Assembly (NCBI GenBank): GCA_029593915.1 | Contig: CP046147.1 | Span: 2,170,001-2,234,000, forward strand | Length of the DNA stretch: 64,000 nucleotides | Direction of reading: 5' to 3' | Source: Candidatus Lucifugimonas marina | GTDB lineage: Bacteria > Chloroflexota > Dehalococcoidia > Lucifugimonadales > Lucifugimonadaceae | Shown: one piece after another, positions 52,664 to 61,301 of the stretch | How positions within the stretch are numbered: the stretch's first letter is position 1 | Layout of the letters: each line of letters begins with the position of its first letter | Program-made: the position numbers and the translations under genes | The notes under the pieces: generated by a model | What the model was told of the DNA's origin: nothing | What the model saw: only the letters and a program-made list of their open reading frames with translations | Database searches by the model: none

Positions 52664-53584
52664 CTACTTAGCAAGAAATCCCGAAATACTATCCCGAAGA
52701 CTCTCAGCATCCAATCCATGTACCTCGATGTGATCTTCGAGCGTTCCGTAGTTTCGAAGCTCCATATTTCGAACACCAAGCGACATAAGTCGGTGCGGTC
52801 GATCATGCAGCGCTCCTGAAACCTCGGCTGCGGATGTTCCCAGCAGGTACGGTTCGACCGGCACTACTTCCGAGGCGCCAGTATCTCGCAGTGTCCAACT
52901 ATCGAACGGCATCACGGTGGTCGCGTATAGGACAGTTACGTCGAGAGCTTCCGTGGCTTCCAGCACACGGTCGAGCATTGGACCAACAGCGATCACAGCA
53001 GGCGCGCCTGACGAACCCTGACGTTCGACATGAAATTTGCCAGGTTCTACAGGTCGCGCCGTCGAGTTCATATCTTCGCTCAGTCGAACGTAAACCCGAC
53101 CATCACCAGCGGCTGCCTCATCTAGTAGCACCGCGGCTTCGTCGGCATGGCCGGGAACATGGATTTCGAAATCAGGAATAAGTTTGAGCAGACCGACATC
53201 GCCGGGAGCCTGATGAGTTCGCCCACTGTTCGATGCATCAAACGATGCCCCGACACTGACGAACACACCACCTAATCCCAAATGTGCAAAATCGATCTTG
53301 ATCTGCTCGTATGGTCGTTCAATCAGGAACGGTGCGTAGCTGTGGACCAGAGGACGAAAGCCCTCTTTTGCTAGACCCGCTGCCACTCCGATCATCAACT
53401 GCTCACGAATTCCACAGTTGATGAATCGGTCAGAATATTCGTCGGAAAGTCCCCCGTATTTGAACAATCCAGCTTCTCGAAATTGTGAAACGCCGATGTC
53501 GGCAAGAACCACCACAGAATCCGGATTTTTTTGCAGCATCCTGCCAGTCGACTCGAGGAAGGCATCTCTCATTGTTGCTGGCAT
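52664..53584 (-). CDS. Transketolase-like C-terminal subunit
   Basis: 306 residues covering the pyrimidine-binding and C-terminal domains of a split transketolase. The catalytic Glu is in INCGIREQLMIGVAAGLAKEG; SVGASFDASNSGRTHQAPGDVGLL is the substrate loop; LSEDMN and the C-terminal VPVEPYLLGTSAAEV follow. Start and N-subunit stop form a TAATG junction, so the two chains are made together. Confidence 0.9.
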   Translation of the reverse strand: MPATMRDAFLESTGRMLQKNPDSVVVLADIGVSQFREAGLFKYGGLSDEYSDRFINCGIREQLMIGVAAGLAKEGFRPLVHSYAPFLIERPYEQIKIDFAHLGLGGVFVSVGASFDASNSGRTHQAPGDVGLLKLIPDFEIHVPGHADEAAVLLDEAAAGDGRVYVRLSEDMNSTARPVEPGKFHVERQGSSGAPAVIAVGPMLDRVLEATEALDVTVLYATTVMPFDSWTLRDTGASEVVPVEPYLLGTSAAEVSGALHDRPHRLMSLGVRNMELRNYGTLEDHIEVHGLDAESLRDSISGFLAK

Positions 53585-54279
53585 TACTTCTCCTCCACTT
53601 TCGCTACCACCACATGCGGCACGCCGGGATGGCTCTGAGTCAGAGCAGTCTTAATATCTTCGTGGTTCCGACCGTCTATAGTTGCACTCGACCAGCCTTC
53701 GTTCTCAAACCGTGTGGCGATTCCGCCCGGCCAACCGAGCGACGCCGAATTGTTGTCGATCACAATCGCAGTTAGGTTTTCGAGCCTCATTCGTGCTGCC
53801 ATCGCTATGGCTTCGTGATTGCTTCCTTCATCTAACTCAGCATCACCGATCAAGCAGAACACTCTGGGCTCGTTCTGTTTCCGCAGTCGCAGTCCCATCA
53901 GCATTCCAACGCCGATACCCAGACCGTGTCCCAGAGACCCGGTTCCTATTTCCACGGCAGGAATAAGCTCGCCATCGGGGTGATAGCCGAACGAGGAATC
54001 AAACTCGCCCCAGTGCTTCAGATCGTCGACAGCGATCAAGCCCTTCGCGGCGAGAACAGCGTAGTACGCCATCGGTCCATGCCCCTTCGAAAGAAGGAAC
54101 CTGTCGCGGTCGGGTGCTTGTGGATTTGCGGGATCGATTTTCAGCACTGAATCGTAAAGCGTCCATATCACATCGAGCGTTGACGTTGCGCTAAACGAAT
54201 GCTTTTCGTCGCCTGTCATCAAGCTCATCAGCTTTTCGAGGTCTTGGTAGCCATATTCAGTAACAGAACGTTGAGTCAT
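53584..54279 (-). CDS. Transketolase-like N-terminal (thiamine-diphosphate) subunit
   Basis: 231 residues from ATG 54279; an upstream in-frame ATG at 54339 would run through the SoxR box and is rejected. Thiamine-diphosphate signature CLIGDAELDEGSNHEAIAMAARMRLENLTAIVIDNN; substrate His in LSKGHGPMAYYA and GSLGHGLGIGVGM. Divergent from soxR with a perfect SoxR box between them, suggesting redox-dependent control. Which ketose/aldose pair it uses is not known. Confidence 0.9.
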   Translation of the reverse strand: MTQRSVTEYGYQDLEKLMSLMTGDEKHSFSATSTLDVIWTLYDSVLKIDPANPQAPDRDRFLLSKGHGPMAYYAVLAAKGLIAVDDLKHWGEFDSSFGYHPDGELIPAVEIGTGSLGHGLGIGVGMLMGLRLRKQNEPRVFCLIGDAELDEGSNHEAIAMAARMRLENLTAIVIDNNSASLGWPGGIATRFENEGWSSATIDGRNHEDIKTALTQSHPGVPHVVVAKVEEK

Positions 54280-54333
54280 TCGTTCATTATCGCTTTCAGT
54301 TTGATTAAAAAGCATCTGACGAGTAGCCTGCAA

Positions 54334-54351
54334 CTTCAAGTTAACTTGAAG
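54334..54351. promoter_or_regulatory. SoxR box between transketolase and soxR
   Basis: CTTCAAGTTAACTTGAAG, a perfect 18-bp palindrome (20 bp with flanks) differing from the E. coli soxS box CCTCAAGTTAACTTGAGG at only two symmetrical positions. On the minus strand it is placed directly after a good -35 TTGACT, with 19 bp to the expected -10 (CAGGCT, weak), the long spacing that SoxR corrects by untwisting DNA. Confidence 0.9.
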
Positions 54352-54369
54352 TCAACAGGAATTTCGATA

Positions 54370-54834
54370 ATGATCGATATCTCGCTACTTCTCACAATCG
54401 GGGAAGTATCTCGCCGAACAGGCGTGGCGACATCGGCTCTCAGATTTTATGAGAGCAGCGGCCTAATCGAATCTCAGAGAACGGCCGGGAACCAAAGGCG
54501 ATATCAACGTTCGACCATCCGTACGATTGCAGTTATAAAAGCGGCTCAACGAGCCGGGATTTCGCTTGAGGAAATCGGGCGACGACTCGCTGAACTACCG
54601 ACCGGAAGGCCACTGACGCGGGAAGATTGGCAGGCACTCTCAGAGTCGTGGGCTGTAAGTCTTGAGAATCGAATAGCTCAACTCGCCAAAATCAAAGAAG
54701 ATCTTGACGACTGCATCGGATGCGGTTGTCTGTCCATCGACAGTTGCTCGTTTATCAATCCCGGAGACGAGCTATCGACGAGCCTGACTGGCACCAGCAA
54801 GCTTGAATTTACTGCCAATACTGACGCCAATTAA
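54370..54834 (+). CDS. soxR: Redox-sensitive MerR-family activator SoxR
   Basis: 154 residues from ATG 54370. MerR helix-turn-helix GEVSRRTGVATSALRFYESSGLI, a dimerising coiled coil, and the [2Fe-2S] cluster motif CIGCGCLSIDSC with exact C-x2-C-x-C-x5-C spacing, which defines SoxR. Oxidation by redox-cycling compounds or NO switches it on. It is divergent from the transketolase genes with its box in between and probably controls both directions. No soxS is seen, as usual outside enterics. Confidence 0.95.
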   Translation: MIDISLLLTIGEVSRRTGVATSALRFYESSGLIESQRTAGNQRRYQRSTIRTIAVIKAAQRAGISLEEIGRRLAELPTGRPLTREDWQALSESWAVSLENRIAQLAKIKEDLDDCIGCGCLSIDSCSFINPGDELSTSLTGTSKLEFTANTDAN

Positions 54835-54882
54835 TCCCCGTAAACAAAGTTAGCACTGGCCGACGTAATACACTTCCGACTC

Positions 54883-55932
54883 ATGACACAGCCAACCACA
54901 GCAGACGCCGAAAAGCTGCCCAGCAAACTGACCACGCGCCGATCAGTGCTGCTGCTCATGGCGATGCTGGCTGTCGTTGTGATCGTGCCAATGGCTCTCG
55001 ACCGTCAACGTACCCCCGTGGAGTTTGATCAATCGGCCGTCGATTCGTTCAGTGAATCGCAAGCCGAGGTTGTCTTCATAGGCAACTCTCTACTCAACAC
55101 GCGCATTGATCCCGATTACTTTGCGGGGCTGACCAACAGTAGCACCGCGTCACTCGGCATCGACGGTATTGCACCAGGAATCTGGTATCTGCAGATGGCA
55201 AACGTAGTTGCCGCTGCCAAAGAACCGCCCGAGCAAATATTCGTGTTCTTTCACGACGACCTGATCACACGGCCTATCTACTTCACAGGGGTGAAGGATC
55301 AGCGCTTACGAGATTCTCTGACTCACTCGAATTCGAGCGGATACAGCAACATTCCCGTCCAAGGTGATTCGCTCGCTGAAAAGATGACTAACGCATTTGA
55401 AAAGCTATATCCGCTGTCAAATTCGAGGGCTACTGGTTCGGACGACCTTCTCTCATCTATTGCCTCTCAAGTCATCGGATTGAGCGACGACGAAAGAACC
55501 GAATCGACCGCAAAAGTATTCGGATTTGCCAACAGACGCGATCAAGAAGCGATCATCCAGCAGCCGAAGTATCACGGCACATTCGCCTCAATGATTGAGG
55601 GTTCATTCCTGCCACCACTCATCGAAATTGCCAACAAACTCGGTTCCGAAATTACATTCGTGAGAGTCGCCGCACGTCCCAATAGTGATGGCACTCCAAA
55701 TGAACCTGAATCACTGGCTAATTATTCCGAAGATATCGACGCTTATCTCACTGAAAAAAATATTCGGTACGTCGACATGATTTCGCACATCGATGAAGGT
55801 GCGATTGACGCTGCTATGTATTTCGATGGCTACCACATGAAGCAGCGTTTTCGTCAGCACTACACCGAATTTTTCGCCGAGTGGATGAATTGGAGTATTG
55901 ACCCTAATGATCATTCGGGAACCGCTCGATGA
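54883..55932 (+). CDS. SGNH/AlgX-like membrane-anchored protein
   Basis: 349 residues. One N-terminal membrane anchor (SVLLLMAMLAVVVIVPMAL), then an SGNH-hydrolase-like domain: block I VVFIGNSLLNTRIDP (Ser in G-N-S) and the C-terminal DGYHMK with Asp/His. It overlaps the MBOAT gene by 4 nt, the usual pairing in polysaccharide O-acetylation systems, where it would accept or transfer acyl groups outside the cell. Confidence 0.78.
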   Translation: MTQPTTADAEKLPSKLTTRRSVLLLMAMLAVVVIVPMALDRQRTPVEFDQSAVDSFSESQAEVVFIGNSLLNTRIDPDYFAGLTNSSTASLGIDGIAPGIWYLQMANVVAAAKEPPEQIFVFFHDDLITRPIYFTGVKDQRLRDSLTHSNSSGYSNIPVQGDSLAEKMTNAFEKLYPLSNSRATGSDDLLSSIASQVIGLSDDERTESTAKVFGFANRRDQEAIIQQPKYHGTFASMIEGSFLPPLIEIANKLGSEITFVRVAARPNSDGTPNEPESLANYSEDIDAYLTEKNIRYVDMISHIDEGAIDAAMYFDGYHMKQRFRQHYTEFFAEWMNWSIDPNDHSGTAR

Positions 55933-57308
55933 CGTTCCAATCGCTTGAATACGCCGTCCTCCTGTCCGCAGTTTTTGTCGTCTATTGGTTTCTTTCACGA
56001 CGGTACCAAAACGCCGTGCTTATCTTAGCCAGCTACGTGTTCTATTCGTACGTCGATCTGCGAATGGCGCTGCTAATCGGTGGCTACACGCTCGTCACTT
56101 ATGTCGCTACCAATCAGATCGAAAAAGATACAAAGAACGCTCGGCGATATTTGGCAGCAGCACTGATCGCATCACTAGGCACTCTGACGATCTTCAAGTA
56201 CGCAGGATTTTTCGTGACGGGCGTTGCAGGTGCATTGGATGTTGTCGGACTCGCCAGCTTCGATTCAACGCTGAAGATCATTCTCCCCGTGGGCATATCG
56301 TTCTACACGTTCCAATCAATCGGTTACCTGATCGACGTGTATAAACAACGAACTCATGCCCGTACGAACCTGGTCGACACCGCCCTGTTCATCAGCTTCT
56401 TTCCGCAGCTGGTGGCGGGACCTATTGAACGTGCATCGAAGCTATTTCCACAATTCGAACAACGCAGAGTTTTTAATCCTGAACGAATATCGTCAGGTAT
56501 TTCGCTACTGGCGTGGGGATTGTTCAAAAAACTTGTTATTGCCGACAACGTTGGCATGCTCGTCGACAACATTTTTGCCGTAAACAAAACTAGTGGAGCG
56601 ATGCTATGGGTTGGCGTGTTTGCCTTTGGAATTCAAATTCTCGCTGATTTCTCTGGATACACCGATATAGCCCGAGGATCGGCTCGAATTCTGGGTATCG
56701 ATCTATCAGTGAATTTCAGGCATCCGTGGTTAGCCTCGTCGCCAATAGACTTCTGGCGACGCTGGCACATCACCCTTTCCGAGTGGCTCCGTGACTACGT
56801 CTATATTCCGCTTGGTGGAGATCGTCATGGCAAACGGCGAACAGCAGTAAATGTCGTAGTCACTTTTGCACTTGGAGGACTCTGGCACGGTGCGGCGTGG
56901 AACTTTGTTCTCTGGGGATTACTCCACGCCGGACTGCTTTTGATTTGGCGTGGTGCACGTAGCTTGAAATTGGGATTGCCAAATCCTGCGTCTGCGATCA
57001 TCACATTCATCGCTATAGGTGCAAGCTGGCTGCTATTCCGAGAAAGCGATCTGACGTATATCGGAAGGAACATTTTTGCTGGCAGCACCGAAACTAAATT
57101 GGCACTATCCCTGGGCGTTACCGCCCTGCTCTACTCATTGCCACTGTGGGTACATGCGTTGGTCGACCGTCCGGACATCACGAACCTCTGGACGCGAAAC
57201 GACGTGAGCCGAACAGCCGTTTACACCGTTCTCACGCTCACGTCGTTTATAGCTATTTTGGCCCTCAGAGCCGACACTTCAGCAGACTTTATCTACTTCC
57301 GTTTTTAG
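55929..57308 (+). CDS. MBOAT-family O-acyltransferase (AlgI/DltB-like)
   Basis: 459 residues, about eleven membrane helices. Family segments: ILPVGISFYTFQSIGYLIDVYK, FFPQLVAGPIERAS, DFWRRWHITLSEWLRDYVYIPLGG and the catalytic His region FALGGLWHGAAWNFVLWGLLH. Moves acyl groups across the membrane for modification of an exopolysaccharide or cell-surface polymer with the upstream SGNH-like protein. No alginate genes are nearby. Confidence 0.93.
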   Translation: MTFQSLEYAVLLSAVFVVYWFLSRRYQNAVLILASYVFYSYVDLRMALLIGGYTLVTYVATNQIEKDTKNARRYLAAALIASLGTLTIFKYAGFFVTGVAGALDVVGLASFDSTLKIILPVGISFYTFQSIGYLIDVYKQRTHARTNLVDTALFISFFPQLVAGPIERASKLFPQFEQRRVFNPERISSGISLLAWGLFKKLVIADNVGMLVDNIFAVNKTSGAMLWVGVFAFGIQILADFSGYTDIARGSARILGIDLSVNFRHPWLASSPIDFWRRWHITLSEWLRDYVYIPLGGDRHGKRRTAVNVVVTFALGGLWHGAAWNFVLWGLLHAGLLLIWRGARSLKLGLPNPASAIITFIAIGASWLLFRESDLTYIGRNIFAGSTETKLALSLGVTALLYSLPLWVHALVDRPDITNLWTRNDVSRTAVYTVLTLTSFIAILALRADTSADFIYFRF

Positions 57309-57332
57309 CACTGAGTCAGATCCAGTATCCAC

Positions 57333-58001
57333 TTACGAAGGCATCAGCCAGTCGCCAACATTTGCGCAGTTGGTCGAAGGGTCAAGCAAGTTGCCTTCGT
57401 CGCCTTCGCACATGAACACTACATTCCCAACCACCGTGTAATCGTTGTAAGTAGGGAATCGAGTAGTGCAAGCCTGACCAACCGGCAGAATATCTTCCGG
57501 TTCATCGATTTCAGGATTCAGGTACGAAGCTGAGAACGCTTTGGAAGGGAAGCCTGTATTCGCTTTCACCGCTGATGAGCCAACCGGACGTCGGCAAGAG
57601 ATTCTGTCGGTAAAGTCGCCGTCACGAGCCTGGTTATCGCCGGGTCGACGATAGGTTTGATCTTCTGCGGCAGCGACACCAAGCGTTTTAGCGTCATCGG
57701 CCGATGCGTAGATCAGAACACCAACTTCGGTCTGGTTCATGTATCCCCATTTGTACGTCGTGGCACCGGGATAATCCAGTTGAAAGTCTTTTTGCGCCTT
57801 CCAACCAATTGCCTTGATATCTTCCTCAGTGAAGATCTGGGTCGATTCAATCATTCGAATTCGCTGCGGAGTGGCTTCATCGCCACCAGACGCCACGAGC
57901 GATTCATCCTCGGCAGACCCACACGCGACCGCAACCAGAGCGATCAACATCGCAGACATAACGAGCAACTGCGTCTTCAAACCGTTCTTCACTCGAACCA
58001 T
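57333..58001 (-). CDS. Secreted lipoprotein, paralogue A
   Basis: 222 residues, unrecognised family. Lipobox ALVAVACGS; the mature protein starts RIRMIESTQIFTEEDI and includes IGWKAQKDFQLDYPGATTYKWGY, VGVLIYASADDAK, DRISCRRPVGSSAVKA, FSASYLNPEI and RFPTYNDYTVVGN. Four Cys are conserved with paralogue B, probably two disulfides. ATG with GGGGAG upstream. Tandem with paralogue B, separated by a terminator, so transcribed on its own. Confidence 0.78.
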   Translation of the reverse strand: MVRVKNGLKTQLLVMSAMLIALVAVACGSAEDESLVASGGDEATPQRIRMIESTQIFTEEDIKAIGWKAQKDFQLDYPGATTYKWGYMNQTEVGVLIYASADDAKTLGVAAAEDQTYRRPGDNQARDGDFTDRISCRRPVGSSAVKANTGFPSKAFSASYLNPEIDEPEDILPVGQACTTRFPTYNDYTVVGNVVFMCEGDEGNLLDPSTNCANVGDWLMPS

Positions 58002-58107
58002 GGACAGCTCCCCTTAATTCGGAGCAATTGAAAAATTCCTGAGTGATCATAATTTGTTTGGGTGCAGAGTAACGAATACCAACGGATTTAGGTAACTTCT
58101 TAAAACA

Positions 58108-58136
58108 AATCAGGCCACCAAAATGGTGACCTGATT
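58108..58136 (-). terminator. Terminator of lipoprotein paralogue B
   Basis: Arms AATCAGGCCACC and GGTGACCTGATT around AAAAT (one mismatch), followed on the minus strand by TTGTTTTAAG. Confidence 0.8.
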
Positions 58137-58166
58137 CATAAATTCAATCCACAAAGCTAGCTGGGT

Positions 58167-58841
58167 TTATTCAGTGGGAATCAACCAGCCTGCAATCTTT
58201 TCGCAGTTTGTAGAAGGGTCCGTCAAGTTACGAGTGTCGCTCTCGCACATGGCGACGATGTTCCCCACGACTGTGTAGTCGTTGTAAGTTGGGAACCGGT
58301 TTGAGCAGACTCGGGTCTGCGCTTCAACATCATCAGACTCAGCAATTTCAGGATCGAGATACGAAGCAGAGAACGACTTTGAGCCGAATCCTGTTTCGGC
58401 TTTCACCGCCGATGCACCAGCCTTATCTCGGCATGAGATTCGGTCGATACTGTCGTTGTCTGGTGCCTGACCATCCGACTCGCGACGGAAAGTTTGGCCT
58501 TCAGCAGAAGTAACGCCATGATTCTTGGCATCTTCAGCCGAAGCGTAGATCAAAATACCGACTTCCTTGGTATTCAGGTAGCCCCATTTTGCGACCGTTG
58601 CCTCAGGGTAATCAAGGATGAAATCTCGCTGGCCTTTCCAGCCAATTCCTTTGAGATCGTCTTCGGTGAAGATCTGATCAGACTCAACTATCCTGATCCG
58701 TTTTGGGGCATCTTCCGTACCGCCCATCGTTACACCATCGTCGCCACCGCCACCAGCACCACAGGCAACGGCTGTCATTGCAATAAGTAACGCTGAAATC
58801 GTGAGTAGCTGCGCTCGCGACACCAATCTCATTAACTTCAT
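58167..58841 (-). CDS. Secreted lipoprotein, paralogue B
   Basis: 224 residues, same family as paralogue A (roughly two thirds of residues alike by eye). Lipobox AMTAVACGA, a short Gly-rich spacer, then RIRIVESDQIFTEDDL, IGWKGQRDFILDYPEATVAKWGY, VGILIYASAEDAK, RISCRDKAGASAVKA, RFPTYNDYTVVGNIVAMCE. The same four Cys are kept. Duplicated gene; function unknown. Both are outside the membrane. Confidence 0.8.
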   Translation of the reverse strand: MKLMRLVSRAQLLTISALLIAMTAVACGAGGGGDDGVTMGGTEDAPKRIRIVESDQIFTEDDLKGIGWKGQRDFILDYPEATVAKWGYLNTKEVGILIYASAEDAKNHGVTSAEGQTFRRESDGQAPDNDSIDRISCRDKAGASAVKAETGFGSKSFSASYLDPEIAESDDVEAQTRVCSNRFPTYNDYTVVGNIVAMCESDTRNLTDPSTNCEKIAGWLIPTE

Positions 58842-58944
58842 TAAATCAAACCTCTAAAAACGCGGATCGCGCGGAATATTTCGTCAAACTCTTATTAGGA
58901 AGAGAAGCCTATCGCATCTCCAGCCCTCATGGGATCAAGTACGA

Positions 58945-60615
58945 CTACAGAACCGTGCTGCCGACACTGTCGGGCATCTCGATTGGACTTGGATCTTCGG
59001 TATCGATCATCCAACCTGCCAACAACGACCGCATTTCCGAAATCACACCAGCGTTTTCGGGAAGATGGGCGACGTTTTTGAGCTCCCACGGATCTTTGGT
59101 CAAATCGTAAAGCTCATCCACGTCACCAGGTCCGCCATCTGAGCCAGAACCCAAAGTTGCACCACGCGCCATCGGGTCGGTTACGTACTTCCATTCTTTG
59201 GTCCGCACCATTTTGCGACGACCTTCGGCCTCACGAGCCCAGAGCGTGTGGATCAGTGTTTCGTAGCCCAGAGGTTTTGGCAGATCGTCGAGTATGTCCA
59301 TTGTTACCAGCGGACCACCGGCGCCATATTCTGAAAAGGCAGCATGACGTGCATTGGCAGATGTGACAGTTGGCAACGGTCGCCCCTGCATTCGTCGTGT
59401 TTCAGCTTCCGACAGAACAGTATCTTCATGTTCGCCGCCACGAGCCCACCCTGTTCCGATTCCGTCGAACGAAGCTAAACCTTGCAGCTCAAGTAGAGTC
59501 GGCAAAATATCGATCGTATTCGTCATCGAGTCGTCCGAAACGCCCTGAGGAACGCCGCCGGCAGGCCATGAAACGATGAGAGGCACTCTCACGAGAGCGT
59601 CATAGAACACTCCGCCTTTGACCGCCATGCCGTGCTCACCGCCAAAATCACCGTGATCTGCGGTAAATACAATGATCGTGTTTTCTCGAAGTCCAAGCTC
59701 TTCCAACTTGTCGAGAACTCGCCCAATACCGTCGTCAACAAAACGAGTCATCGCCTGATAGACACTAACTATTCCGCGGCGATGCTCCTCTGAATCATCT
59801 GTTTGCCGTAGGACCTTCGCCAGCAATCGATTTCGCTCCGGCGCCGTGCCATCGGTGTACTCATCGGTTCGCTGAGGAGGCATTACGACGTCTTCAGGCG
59901 GGAACATATCGGCGTACCGGCGAGGTACTTCGTATGGTTCATGGGGGTCAGGGAACGACACCCAAAGTGCAAACGGATCTGGCTCTCCCGAATCAGTCGC
60001 AGCAAAATCTCCCGCTGCGTATTTCTCTAGAAACGCTTCGGTCTGGGTAGCGATCACTGAAGTTCCAAAATTCTTTTCTGGATTATCAGAAATTTTGTAA
60101 GCAATTCGAGGGCTTTGGCCGCTCTTGCGAAGAGCCGCACGATCTTCGTGCCCCGCATTGATATCGGCTTCAGGTACCACCCATTCCATGCCAGTATTTC
60201 CGACGTTAGCGCCTTTGTAGCGGTTGTCCTTTGGAAGCCCCACGTGTGAGACCTCGCACCGAACGTCGAATAGATCGAGATCGCTTTGTTCGACAAATGC
60301 GTGGTTTTTTCCGATCAGTCCCGTAGTAAAGCCGTTGTCTTTCCAGATTCGGAACGCATGCTGCTCGTTCTCAGGCATAAGCGTTTCGTTTCTTCGGCAG
60401 CCGGTCGAGTGCGGATATCGACCCGTCATCACAGAAGTTCGCGCCGGTACACATAGCGGGTGCGGAGTGATTGCGTGTTCGAATCTCACTCCTTCATCGG
60501 CCAAACGTTCGAGAGTCGGTGTTTCAATCCCAATCTCTGAATACATTCGCAAGATGGAAGACTTCATCTGATCGGCCATGATGAAGAGAACGTTCGGGGT
60601 CGAATTTTGTGTCAT
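58945..60615 (-). CDS. Sulfatase (type I, formylglycine-dependent)
   Basis: 556 residues. Metal Asp in FIMADQMK; the formylglycine motif CVPARTSVMTGRYPHSTG with Cys55, which needs maturation by a formylglycine-generating enzyme or anSME encoded elsewhere; second metal site FTADHGDFGGEHGM; RVPLIVSWP and TKDPWELKNVAHLPE at the C-terminus. No signal peptide, so cytoplasmic as in choline- or aryl-sulfatase-like enzymes. Such genes are abundant in marine bacteria degrading sulfated organics. Substrate unknown. Confidence 0.93.
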   Translation of the reverse strand: MTQNSTPNVLFIMADQMKSSILRMYSEIGIETPTLERLADEGVRFEHAITPHPLCVPARTSVMTGRYPHSTGCRRNETLMPENEQHAFRIWKDNGFTTGLIGKNHAFVEQSDLDLFDVRCEVSHVGLPKDNRYKGANVGNTGMEWVVPEADINAGHEDRAALRKSGQSPRIAYKISDNPEKNFGTSVIATQTEAFLEKYAAGDFAATDSGEPDPFALWVSFPDPHEPYEVPRRYADMFPPEDVVMPPQRTDEYTDGTAPERNRLLAKVLRQTDDSEEHRRGIVSVYQAMTRFVDDGIGRVLDKLEELGLRENTIIVFTADHGDFGGEHGMAVKGGVFYDALVRVPLIVSWPAGGVPQGVSDDSMTNTIDILPTLLELQGLASFDGIGTGWARGGEHEDTVLSEAETRRMQGRPLPTVTSANARHAAFSEYGAGGPLVTMDILDDLPKPLGYETLIHTLWAREAEGRRKMVRTKEWKYVTDPMARGATLGSGSDGGPGDVDELYDLTKDPWELKNVAHLPENAGVISEMRSLLAGWMIDTEDPSPIEMPDSVGSTVL

Positions 60616-60674
60616 TATTTCGTTTCGCGTAAATCTGCGGTATTCGTCAATATTGCTGACCAGCTACAGGGTGG

Positions 60675-61301
60675 TCACGTGCTCATGCGAGGGAGTGTGC
60701 CTTCCCACTCGCTTAGTAGATCATTGTGCCAAACCCAAGACTCACCCAGAAACTCTTGCCCAGCCAATTTTCCGCGTCCTGTCGCCCACAAAAGCGTGAT
60801 CCAGCCCGGAGTATCGAGCGGCGCCCACGGGAAGAGTCTTGCCAATACTCGACCACAAAGTTCGTTATCGGGATCGAACTCGGCTTCAGTCCCGACCACT
60901 GCATCGTGTCCATGCATCAGAATCTCAACGCAACCCATCGCTAAAAATGCCTCTGGATCGGCCATGCCAGTTGGATGAAACGCCCGGACGTTGGCAGGTG
61001 TAGCCTCGGCAACTCTTGCTAAAGAAGCCGCACTGAAATCAATCTGACCAGCTGCCCCTTCGACGGTACCTTCCTGATAGTGCAAACCTGCAGATTCCAG
61101 ATGCTCTTGAGACCGCATTGCCAGATCGCCTGAGTAGAAATCTAGAGAGTCGGCAATGTGAGCTGCCGTTTTGGACCGCGTCCACTCGAGACCATATGCG
61201 AGCTTGTCCCACAAATCGGGATCAAGCCTGCGCAATGACTCGGTGCAAAGGGATGCCGAACTTCTCAAATCGGCGCTGGTTACAGGCTTTCGTTCACTCA
61301 T
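60675..61301 (-). CDS. DinB / maleylpyruvate-isomerase-N-like protein
   Basis: About 208 residues from ATG 61301, where ATGA overlaps the M20 stop. Four-helix-bundle DinB-type metal sites: His in RSKTAAHIADSLDFY and His in VEILMHGHDAVVG. Family members are thiol-dependent (mycothiol/bacillithiol) transferases or isomerases. Coupled to the peptidase gene; the link in function is not known. Confidence 0.8.
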   Translation of the reverse strand: MSERKPVTSADLRSSASLCTESLRRLDPDLWDKLAYGLEWTRSKTAAHIADSLDFYSGDLAMRSQEHLESAGLHYQEGTVEGAAGQIDFSAASLARVAEATPANVRAFHPTGMADPEAFLAMGCVEILMHGHDAVVGTEAEFDPDNELCGRVLARLFPWAPLDTPGWITLLWATGRGKLAGQEFLGESWVWHNDLLSEWEGTLPRMST

